A DNA stretch of 64,000 nucleotides from Colletes latitarsis (lineage: Eukaryota > Arthropoda > Insecta > Hymenoptera > Colletidae): positions 20,062,001-20,126,000 of the forward strand of contig NW_027488368.1 in the NCBI RefSeq assembly GCF_051014445.1. The letters are read 5' to 3'. Below, in pieces: positions 1 to 10,400 of this stretch; position 1 is the first letter of the stretch, and every line of letters starts with the position of its first letter. The notes beneath the pieces were generated by a model, which was not told the origin of the DNA, ran no database searches, and saw only the letters and a program-made list of their open reading frames with translations. Made by a program: the position numbers and the translations under genes.

Positions 1-1
1 C

Positions 2-826
2 TATGTGGCAATGGTCCAGTCGGTGGCCCTATACGGGGCCCCCGTCTGGGCGGACGACCTGGCTGCCTCCCGGCGCAGCATGACTATGCTGCGTCGGGTG
101 CAGAGGCGCATGGCGCTCAGGGTCGTCCGCGGGTATCGGACCATGTCACATGAGGCGGCGACGGTTCTAGCGGGGATGCCGCCCATGGACCTGCTCGCGC
201 GGTCGCACGCGGTGATGTACCGGCACCGCGTCGACCGTCGCGCGGGGGTGGGGGCGGTCCCGGGCGGGCAGGAACCTGCTTGGGGCGATTTGAGGCGCCA
301 GGCCCGGCAGTCCGTGTTGCTCGCGTGGCAGGAGCGGCTGGCTCTGCCAACCGCGGGGCACCGGACTGTCGGGGCTGTTCGGCCACTCCTGAAGGAGTGG
401 CTGGACAGAGGCCATGGCAGCCTCACCTACCGGCTGGCACAGGTATTTTCCGGGCATGGCAGCTTCGGAAGATACCTGTGCCGGATAGGGAAGGAGCCGA
501 CGGCGCGTTGCTGCCACTGCGACGCTGAGCAGGACACGGCGGATCATACCCTGGAGGTATGCCCCGCGTGGGAGGGGGAGCGCCGTGTCCTGGTCGGCGT
601 CGTCGGGCGGGATGTCTCGCTGCCGGGCGTGGTGCGCGCCATGCTCGGCAGCGAGGAGAAGTGGAGGGCCGTGGCCTCCTTCTGCGAGAACGTAATGTTG
701 CAGAAGGAGGCCGCGGGGAGGGAACGCGAGCTTCAGCGGCGCACTGAAGCACGCGCTCGTGCGGTGGCCCGAGGTCGTCGCCCGGTCGCGAGGCGTCGCG
801 GGCGGCCGCCTCGGCGTGGCGGATGA
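2..826 (+). CDS. ORF2 C-terminal part of R1-clade retrotransposon copy 1 (5'-partial)
   Basis: The frame is open from the window edge to a TGA at 824-826, giving 274 residues that continue upstream of the window. It covers the region downstream of the reverse transcriptase: an arginine-rich helical part, then a CX2CX8HX4C zinc knuckle (the RCCHCDAEQDT...H...C region), which is typical of the C-terminus of R1-clade ORF2 and is thought to help bind target or template nucleic acid. The tail ends in a very basic arginine-rich stretch. This C-terminus is probably the ancestral one, because copy 2 lacks 37 nt here and is thrown into another frame. No start codon can be assigned, since the internal valine and methionine codons near the edge are not initiation sites. 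Confidence 0.9.
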   Translation, partial: YVAMVQSVALYGAPVWADDLAASRRSMTMLRRVQRRMALRVVRGYRTMSHEAATVLAGMPPMDLLARSHAVMYRHRVDRRAGVGAVPGGQEPAWGDLRRQARQSVLLAWQERLALPTAGHRTVGAVRPLLKEWLDRGHGSLTYRLAQVFSGHGSFGRYLCRIGKEPTARCCHCDAEQDTADHTLEVCPAWEGERRVLVGVVGRDVSLPGVVRAMLGSEEKWRAVASFCENVMLQKEAAGRERELQRRTEARARAVARGRRPVARRRGRPPRRGG

Positions 827-1334
827 CCTAGGCTGGGAGGGGGGTCCTGAGGGGACCCCCCTCCCGCCAGGCGGCGCCGGGTCGGACCGGTTGGGGGTAG
901 GAGTGCCTCCCCCTACCGGTCCGACGCAAGGGGAGGCACCCTCGGCGGTCTGGTGCGGCCATGAACGCCCGGCCGCCGAGGGGTGGAAACGGGGTCGCGG
1001 GCGGTTGCGAGTTGGGGCTCGCAGCCGCCACTAAACGCGGCCCCGGGACGGATAGCGGCGGGATGGAGTGGCCCCGTCCCGCCGCTATGAGGCAGTGTGT
1101 CTACTGGGGGGACCGATTGTCCCCCCGGGGGATGGGCGCGAAAGCGCGGGCACGGGGAGGATACCGGAAGAATGCTTCGAGCGATTCCCGGTATCCTCCC
1201 AAAGCGTGCCGAAGGGTCACCGTGGGGTTTTTAGGTCCCGCGCCTGTCGTTGTACTGGCGCGGGGAATCCCACACACCCCTCCCACCTCTCCCCAAGGAG
1301 GTGGAAGGGAGTCTTCCGAAGATTTTCCCCACGA

Positions 1335-1335
<1 letters not shown>
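827..1335 (+). other. 3' UTR of copy 1, a chain of RNA stem-loops
   Basis: This non-coding, GC-rich segment lies between the ORF2 stop and the poly(A). Perfect or near-perfect inverted repeats tile it: 835-847/853-865 (13 bp), 881-901/906-925 (~20 bp, imperfect), 939-948/973-982 (10 bp), 1000-1011/1018-1029 (12 bp with one G-U), 1052-1063/1077-1088 (12 bp), 1106-1113/1119-1126 (8 bp), 1155-1167/1188-1200 (13 bp), 1237-1244/1257-1264 (8 bp) and 1283-1289/1298-1304 (7 bp). In R1/R2/SART-type elements the 3' UTR RNA is recognised by the reverse transcriptase during target-primed reverse transcription. A role of this kind is inferred here. Confidence 0.85.

Positions 1336-1376
<41 letters not shown>
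1336..1376 (+). other. Poly(A) tail of copy 1
   Basis: A run of 41 A residues lies directly after CCCCACGAC and directly before GTTAGG of the satellite. It marks the 3' end of the retrotransposon and the site of target-primed reverse transcription. One or two terminal A residues may belong to the target (CGCAA|GTTAGG). Confidence 0.95.
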
Positions 1377-1379
<3 letters not shown>

Positions 1380-2560
1380 AGGTCTGGGAAAGGTCTAGGA
1401 TTTGCCCTCATCAGGCTCTTACTTTCGCATATTTCTCTTACTTCATGGCTAGATCCTGGGCTATTTCTGGATTGGATCACGTAGTAAAGTGGTACCACAC
1501 TGAAACATTCAATGAAACCTGGTCTGGATAAATATTTTAGAGGATAACGCATGTTAGGTCAAGGTTAGGTCTAAGATTTGCCCTCATCAGGCTCACAGTT
1601 TCGCGTTTTTCACATACTTATTGAACAGATCCTGGGGTTTTTCTGGTTTGGATCACGTAGTAATGTGGTACCACACTGAAACAGTCCATTAAACCTGGTT
1701 TCGCTCAATATTTTAGAGGATAACGCATGTTAGGTCTAGGTAAGGCCTGAGATTTTCACTGATCAGACTCATACTTTCGCATTCTTCACATACTTGTTGT
1801 ACGGATCCTCGGTTTTTTCTGGTTTGGATCACGTAGTAATGTGGTACCACTCTGAAACATACAATTAAACCTGGTCATGATAAATATTTTAGAGGATAAC
1901 GCATGTTAGGTTTGGGTTAGGTCTAGGATTTGCCCTCATCAGGCTCATGCTTTCGCATATTTCTCATACTTCATGGCTAGATCCTGGGCTGTTTCTGGAT
2001 TGTATCAGGTAGTAATGTGGTACCACGCTGAAACAGTCAATTAAACCTGGTTTCGATCAATATTTTAGAGGATAACGCATGTTAGGTCTAGATTAGCCCT
2101 GGGATTTTCACTCATCAGACTCATACTTTCGCGTTTTTCACATACTTGTTGAACAGATCCTGGGTTTTTTCTGGTTTGGATCACGTACTAGTGTGGTACC
2201 ACACTGAAACAGTCCATTAAACTTGGTTGCGATCAATATTTTAGAGGATAGCGCATGTTAGGTCTGGGTTAGGTCAAGGATTTGCCCTCATCAGGCTCAT
2301 TCTTTCGCATATTTCTCAAACTTGATGGCTAGATCCTGGGCTTTTTCTGGATTGCATCACGTAGTAATGTGGTACCACACTGAAACATTCAATTAAACCT
2401 GGTCTTGATAAATATTTTAGAGGATAACGCATGTTAGGTTTGGGTTAGGTCTAGGATTTGCCCTCATCAGGCTCATTCTTTCGCATATTTCTCATACTTC
2501 ATGGCTAGATCCTGGGCTGTTTCTGGATTGTATCAGGTAGTAATGTGGTACCACGCTGAA
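1377..2560 (+). repeat. Segmental duplicate of 3313-4497 within the satellite (copy a)
   Basis: The sequence matches 3313-4497 with an offset of 1936 bp (11 x 176) and few differences, then diverges near 2565/4500. The second member continues upstream into intact satellite, while this one abuts the poly(A) of retrotransposon copy 1. The other member therefore preserves what the insertion site looked like before insertion. Confidence 0.88.
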
Positions 2561-3312
2561 ACATTCAATTAAACCTGGTCTTGATAAATATTTTAGAGGA
2601 TAACGCATGTTAGGTTTGGGTTAGGGCTAGGATTTGCCCTCATCAGGCTCATGCTTTCGCATATTTCTCATACTTCATGGCTAGATCCTGGGCTTTTTCT
2701 GGATTGCATCACGTAGTAATGTGGTACCACACTGAAACATTCAATTAAACCTGGTTTCGATCAATATTTTAGAGAACAATTCATGTTAGGTCTAAGTTAG
2801 GTCTGGGATTTGCTCTTATCAGGCTCATTCTTTCGCATATTTCTCATACTTGAAGGCTAGATCCTGGGCTTTTTCTGGATTGCATAACGAAGTAATGAAG
2901 TACGACACTGAAATAGTCAATTAAACCTGGTTTCCATCAATATTTTAGAGGACAACGCATGTTAGGTCTAGGTTAGGCCTGGGATTTGCCCTCATCAGGG
3001 TCATACTTTCGCAGTTTTAACATACATGTAGAACAGATTCAGGCTTTTTTCTGTTTTGGATCACGTAGTAATGTGGGACCACACTGAAACAATCAATTAA
3101 ACCTGGTCTTGATAAATATTTTAGAGGATAACGCATGTTAGGTCTGGGTTAGGTCTAGGATTTGCCCTCATCAGGCTCATACTTTCGCATATTGCTCATA
3201 CTTCATGGCTAGATCATGGGCTGTTTCTGGATTGTATCACGTAGTAATGTGGTACCACGCTGAAACAGTCAATTAAACCTGATTTCGATCAATATTTTAG
3301 AGGATAACGCAA

Positions 3313-4497
3313 GTTAGGTCTGGGAAAGGTCTAGGATTTGCCCTCATCAGGCTCTTACTTTCGCATATTTCTCTTACTTCATGGCTAGATCCTGGGCTAT
3401 TTCTGGATTGGATCACGTAGTAAAGTGGTACCACACTGAAACATTCAATGAAACCTGGTCTGGATAAATATTTTAGAGGATAACGCATGTTAGGTCAAGG
3501 TTAGGTCTAAGATTTGCCCTCATCAGGCTCACAGTTTCGCGTTTTTCACATACTTATTGAACAGATCCTGGGGTTTTTCTGGTTTGGATCACGTAGTAAT
3601 GTGGTACCACACTGAAACAGTCCATTAAACCTGGTTTCGCTCAATATTTTAGAGGATAACGCATGTTAGGTCTAGGTAAGGCCTGAGATTTTCACTGATC
3701 AGACTCATACTTTCGCATTCTTCACATACTTGTTGTACGGATCCTCGGTTTTTTCTGGTTTGGATCACGTAGTAATGTGGTACCACTCTGAAACATACAA
3801 TTAAACCTGGTCTTGATAAATATTTTAGAGGATAACGCATGTTAGGTTTGGGTTAGGTCTAGGATTTGCCCTCATCAGGCTCATGCTTTCGCATATTTCT
3901 CATACTTCATGGCTAGATCCTGGGCTGTTTCTGGATTGTATCAGGTAGTAATGTGGTACCACGCTGAAACAGTCAATTAAACCTGGTTTCGATCAATATT
4001 TTAGAGGATAACGCATGTTAGGTCTAGATTAGCCCTGGGATTTTCACTCATCAGACTCATACTTTCGCGTTTTTCACATACTTGTTGAACAGATCCTGGG
4101 TTTTTTCTGGTTTGGATCACGTAGTAGTGTGGTACCACACTGAAACAGTCCATTAAACTTGGTTGCGATCAATATTTTAGAGGATAGCGCATGTTAGGTC
4201 TGGGTTAGGTCAAGGATTTGCCCTCATCAGGCTCATTCTTTCGCATATTTCTCAAACTTGATGGCTAGATCCTGGGCTTTTTCTGGATTGCATCACGTAG
4301 TAATGTGGTACCACACTGAAACATTCAATTAAACCTGGTCTTGATAAATATTTTAGAGGATAACGCATGTTAGGTTTGGGTTAGGTCTAGGATTTGCCCT
4401 CATCAGGCTCATGCTTTCGCATATTTCTCATACTTCATGGCTAGATCCTGGGCTGTTTCTGGATTGTATCAGGTAGTAATGTGGTACCACGCTGAAA
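3313..4497 (+). repeat. Segmental duplicate of 1377-2560 within the satellite (copy b)
   Basis: This is the partner of the segment at 1377-2560, 1936 bp downstream. Immediately upstream the satellite reads GGATAACGCAA then GTTAGGTCTGGGAAAGG without interruption, giving a paralogous empty site for copy 1. Confidence 0.88.
3842..4017 (+). repeat. Representative satellite monomer (176 bp)
   Basis: One complete monomer measured from one TTAGG to the next, exactly 176 bp. It opens with TTAGGTTTGGG then TTAGGTCTAGG, two 11-bp telomere-like units. It then carries the GCATATTTCTCATACTTC-type middle, a GGTACC-centred palindrome, and ends with GAGGATAACGCATG before the next unit. A 176-bp period is not divisible by three, so translation of the array cannot stay in frame. 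Confidence 0.95.
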
Positions 4498-7400
4498 CAG
4501 TCAATTAAACCTGGTTTCGATCAATATTTTAGAGGATAACGCAAGTTAGGTCTGGGATAGGTCTGGGATTTTCACTCATCAGACTCATACTTTCGCATTC
4601 TTCACATACTTGTTGAACGGATCCTGGGTTTTTTCTGGTTTGGATCACGTAGTAATGTGGGACCACACTGAAACAGTTCATTAAACCTGGTTTCGCTCAA
4701 TATTTTAGAGGATAACGCATGTTCGGTCTAGGTTAGGTCTGGGATTTGCTCTCATCAGGCTCATTCTTTCGCATATTTCTCATACTTGATGGCTAGATCC
4801 TGGGGTTTTCCTGGATTGCATCACGTAGTAATGTAGTACCACACTGAAGCAGTCAATGAAACCTGGTTTTCATCAATATTTTAGAGGACAACGCAAGTTA
4901 GGTCTAGGTAAGGCCTGAGATTTTCACTGATCAGACTCATACTTTCGCATTCTTCACATACTTGTTGAACGGATCCTGGGTTTTTTCTGGTTTGGATCAC
5001 GTAGTAATGTGGTACCACACTGAAACAGTCAATTAAACCTGGTATCGATCATTATTTTAGAGGATAACGCAAGTTAGGTCTGGGATAGGTCTGGGATTTG
5101 ACCTCATCAGAGTCATACTTTCGCACACTTCACATACTCGTTGAACAGATCCTGGGTTATTTTCTGGTTTGGATCACATAGTAATGTGGTACCACACTGA
5201 AACGGTCAATTAAACCTGGTTTTGATGAATATTTTAGAGAATAATTCATGTTAGGTCTAGGTTAGGTCTGGGATTTGCTCTCATCAGGCTCATTCTTTCG
5301 CATATTTCTCATACTTGACGGCTAGATCCTGGGCTTTTTCTCGATTGCATCACGTAGTAATGAAGTACAACACTGAAACAGTCAATTAAACCTGGTTTCG
5401 ATCAATATTTTACAGGATAACGCATGTTAGGTCTAGGTTAGCCCTGGGATTTTCACTCATCAGACTCATACTTTCGCATTCTTCACATGCTTGTTGAACG
5501 GATCCTGGGCTTTTTCTGGTTTCGTTCACGTAGTAATGTGGTACCACACTGAAACATTCAATTAAACCTGATCTTGATAAATATTTGAGAGGATAACGCA
5601 TGTTAGGTTTGGGTTAAGTCTAGGATTTGCCCTCATCAGGCTCATACTTTCGCATATTTCTCATACTTCATGGCTAGATCCTGGGCTGTTTCTGGATTGT
5701 ATCACGTAGTAATTTGGTACCACGCTGAAACAGTCAATTAAACCTGGTTGCGATCAATAGTTTAGAGGATAACGCATGCTAGGTCTGGATTAGGTCTAGG
5801 ATTTGCCCTCATCAGGCTCATTCTTTCGCATATTTCTCAATCTTGATGGCTAGATCCTGGGCTTTTTCTGGATTGTATCACGTAGTAATGTGGTACCACA
5901 CTGAAACATTCAATTAATCCTGGTCTTGATAGATATTTTAGAGGATAACGCATGTTAGGTTTGGGTTAGGTCTAGGATTTGCCCTCATCAGGCTCATACT
6001 TTCGCGTTTTTCACATACTCGTTGAACAGATCCTGTGTTTTTTCTGGTTTGGATCACGTAGTAATGTGGAGCTACACTGAAACAATCAATTAAACCTGGT
6101 CTTGATAAATATTTTAGAGGATAACGCATGTTAGGTCTGGGTTAGGTCTAGGATTTACCCTCGTCAGGCTCATACTTTCGCATATTTCTCATACTTCATG
6201 GCGAGATCCTGGGCTATTTCTGGATTAGATCACGTAGTAATGTGGTACCACACTGAAACAGTCAACTAAACCTGGTTTCCATCAATATCTTAGAGGACAA
6301 CGCAAGTTAGGTCTGGGATAGGTCTTGGATTTGCCCTCATCAGGCTCATACTTTCGCGTTTTTCACATACTTTTTGAACAGATCCTGGGTTTTTTCTGGT
6401 TTGAATCACGTAGTAGTGTGGTACCACACTGAAACAGTCCATTAAACCTGGTTTGGATCAATATTTTAGAGGATAACGCATGTTAGGTCTAGGTTAGGTC
6501 TGGGAATTTCACTCATCAGACTCATACTTTCGCATTCTTCACATGCTTGTTGAACGGATCCTGGGTTTTTTCCGGTTTGGATCACGTAGTAATGTGGTAC
6601 CACACTGAAACAGTCGATTAAACCTGGTTTCGATCAATATTTTAGAGGATAACGCATGTTAGGTTAGGTTAGCCCTGGGATTTTCACTCATCAGACTCAT
6701 ACTTTCGCGTTTTTCACATACTTGTTGAACAGATCCTGGGTTTTTTCTGGTTTGGATCACGTAGTAGTGTGGTACCACACTCAGACAGTCCATTAAACCT
6801 GGTTTGGAGCAATATTTTAGAGGATAACGCATGTTAGGTCTAGGTTAGGTCTGGGATTTTCACTCATCAGACTCATACTTTCGCATTCTTCACATACTTG
6901 TTGAACGGATCCTGGGTTTTTTCTGGTTTGGATCACGTAGTAATGTGGGCCCACACTGAAACAATCAATTAAACCTGGTCTTGATAAATATTTTAGAGGA
7001 TAACGCATGTTAGGTCTAGGATAGGTCTGGGATTTGCCCTCATCAGACTCATACTTTCGCACACTTCACATACTCGTTGAACAGATCCTGGGTTTTTTCT
7101 GGTTTGGATCACGTAGTAATGTGGTACCACACTGAAACAGTCGATTACACCATGTTTCGATGAATATTTTTGAGGATAACGCTTGTTAGGTCTAGGTTAG
7201 GCCTGGGATTTTCACTCATCAGACTCATACTTTCGCATTCTTCACATACTTGTTGAACGGATCCTGGGTTTTTTCTGGTTTGGATCACGTAGTAATGTGG
7301 TACCACACTGAAACAGTCGATTAAACCTGGTTTCGATCAATATCATTGAGGATAACGCGTGTTAGGTCTAGGTTAGGCCTGGGATTCTCACTCATCAGAC

Positions 7401-10400
7401 TCATACTTTCGCATATTTCTCATACTTCATGGCTAGATCCTGGCCTATTTCTGGATTGGATCACGTAGTACTGTGGTACCACACTGAAACATTCAATTAA
7501 ACCTGGTCTTGATAAATATTTCAGAGTATAACGCATGTTAGGTTTGGGTTAGGTCTAGGATTTGCACTCATCAGGCTCATCCTTTCGCATATTTCTCATA
7601 CTTCATGGCTAGATCCTGGGCTGTTTCTGGATTGTATCACGTAGTAATGTGGTACCACACTGAAACAGTCCATTAAACCTGGTTTCGCTCAATATTATAG
7701 AGGATAACGCAAGTTAGGTCTGGGATAGGTCTGGGATTCGCCCTAATCAGGCTCATACATTCGCATTCTTCACATACTCGTTGAACGGATCCTGGGTTTT
7801 TTCTGGTTTGGATCACGTAGTAATGTGGGCCCACACTGAAACAATCAATTAAACCTGGTCTTGATAAATATTTTAGAGGATAACGCATGTTAGGTCTGGG
7901 ATAGGTCTGGGATTTGCCCTCATCAGACTCATACTTTCGCACACTTCACATACTCGTTGAACAGATCCTGGGTTTTTTCTGGTTTGGATCACGTAGTAAT
8001 GTGGTACCACACTGAAACAGTCGATTACACCATGTTTCGATCAATATTTTTGAGGATAACGCATGTTAGGTCTAGGTTAGGCCTGGGATTTTCACTCATC
8101 AGGCTCATACTTTCGCATTCTTCACATACTTGTTGAACGGATCCTGGGTTTTTTCTTGTTTGGATCACGTAGTAATGTGAGACCACACTGAAACAGTCAA
8201 TTAATCCTGGTTTCGACCAATATTTTAGAGAATAATTCATGTTAGGTCTAGGTTAGGTCTGGGATTTGCTCTCATCAGGCTCATTCTCTCGCATATTTCT
8301 CATACTTGATGGCTAGATCCTGGGCTTTTTCTGGATTGCATCACGTAGTAATGAAGTACACCACTGAAACAGTCAATTAAACCTGGTTCCCATCAATATC
8401 TTAGAGGACAACGCAAGTTAGGTCTGGGATAGGTCTGGGATTTGCCCCCATCAGGCTCATACTTTCGCGTTTTTCACATACTTGTTGAACAGATCCTGAG
8501 TTTTTTCTGGTTTGTATCACGTAGTAGTGTGGTACCACACTGAACCAGTCCATTAAACCGGGTTTGGATCAATATTTTAGAGGATAACGCATGTTAGGTC
8601 TAGGTTAGCCCTGGGATTTTCACTCATCAGACTCATACTTTCGCATTCTTCACATACTTGTTGAGCTGATCCTGGGTTTTTTCTGGTTTGGATCACGTAG
8701 TAATGTGGTACCACACTGAAGCAGTCGATTAAACCTGGTTTCGATCAATATTTTAGAGGATAACGCATGTTAGGTCTAGATTAGCCCTGGGATTTTCACT
8801 CATCAGACTCATACTTTCGCGTTTTTCACATACTTGTTGAACAGATCCTGGGTTTTTTCTGGTTTGGATCACGTAGTAGTGTGGTACCACACTGAAACAG
8901 TCCATTAAACCTGGTTTGGGTCAATATTCTCGAGGATAACGCATGTTAGGTCTAGGTTAGGTCTGGGATTTTCACTCATCAGACTCATACTTTCGCATTC
9001 TTCACATACTTGTTGAACGGATCCTCGGTTTTTTCTGGTTTGGATCATATGGTAATGTGGTACCACACGGAAACAGTCGATTACAACATGTTTCGATCAA
9101 TATTTTTGAGGATAACGCATGTTAGGTATAGGTTAGGCCTGGGATTTTCACTCATCAGGCTCATACTTTCGCATTCTTCACATACTTGCCGAACGGATCC
9201 TGGGTTTTTTCTTATTTGGATCACGTAGTAATGTGGGACCACACTGAAACAGTCAATTAAACCTGGTTTCGATCAATATTTTAGAGAATAATTCATGTTA
9301 GGTCTGGGTTAGGTCTGGGATTTGCTCTCATCAGGCTCATTCTTTCGCATATTTCTCATACTTGATGGCTAGATCCTGGGCTTTTTCTGGATTGTATCAC
9401 GTAGTAATGTGGTACCACGCTGAAACAGTCAATTAAACCTGGTTTCAATCAATATTTTAGAGGATAACGCATGTTAGGCCTAGGTTAGGTCTAGGATTTG
9501 CCCTCATCAGGCTCATACTTTCGCACATTGCTCATACTTCATGGCTAGATCCTGGGCTGTTTCTGGTTTGCATCACGTAGTAATGTGGGACCACACTGAA
9601 ACAGTCAATTAAACCTGGTTTCGATCAATATTTTAGAGGATAACGCAAGTTAGGTCTGGGATAGGTCTGGGATTTGCCCTCATCAAGCTCATACTTTCGC
9701 GTTTTTCACATACTTGTTGAACAGATCCTGGGTTTTTTCTGGTTTGGATCACGTAGTAGTGTGGTACCACACAGAAACAGTCCATTAAACCTGGTTGCGA
9801 TCAATATTTTAGAGGATAACGCATGTTAGGTCTGGGTTAGGTCTAGGATTTGCCCTCATCAGGCTCATTCATTCGCATATTTCTTATACTTGATGGCTAG
9901 ATCCTAGGCTTTTTCTGGATTGCATCACGTAGTAATGTGGTTCCACACTGAAACATTCAATTAAACCTGGTCTTGATAAATATTTTAGAGGATAACGCAT
10001 GTTAGGTCTGGGTTAGGTCTGTGATTAGCCCTCATCAGGCTCATGCTTTCGCATATTTCTCATACTTCATGGCTAGATCCTGGGCTGTTTCTGGATTGTA
10101 TCAGGTAGTAATGTGGTACCACGCTGAAACATTCAATTAAACCTGGTCTTGATAAATATTATAGAGGATAACGCATGTTAGGTTTGGGTTAGGTCTAGGA
10201 TTTGCCCTCATCAGGCTCATGCGTTCGCATATTTCTCATACTTCATGGCTAGATCCTGGGCTGTTTCTGGATTGTATCAGGTAGTAATGTGGTACCACGC
10301 TGAAACAGTCAATTAAACCTGGTTTCGATCAATATTTTAGAGGATAACGCATGTTAGGTCTAGATTAGCCCTGGGATTTTCACTCATCAGACTCATACTT

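Larger units (their letters stand above)
1..1376 (+). mobile_element. R1-clade non-LTR retrotransposon, copy 1 (3' part only)
   Basis: This is the 3' portion of a non-LTR retrotransposon cut by the left window edge. It contains the last 274 codons of ORF2, a ~509-nt 3' UTR and a 41-nt poly(A). It aligns to copy 2 from position 40963 onward with only about a dozen substitutions by eye, plus a 37-nt segment present here (724-760) and a 7-nt segment absent here near 1236. The poly(A) runs straight into satellite at GTTAGGTCTGGG, the same junction as copy 2. The 5' junction is outside the window, so its target duplication cannot be checked. The near-identity of two separate insertions suggests recent activity or exchange between copies. 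Confidence 0.93.

Noticed and set aside
1336..1376. Poly(A) tracts as microsatellites or processed pseudogene tails
   Set aside because: Both follow the same retrotransposon 3' UTR and abut the same target base, so they are the element's own tails.
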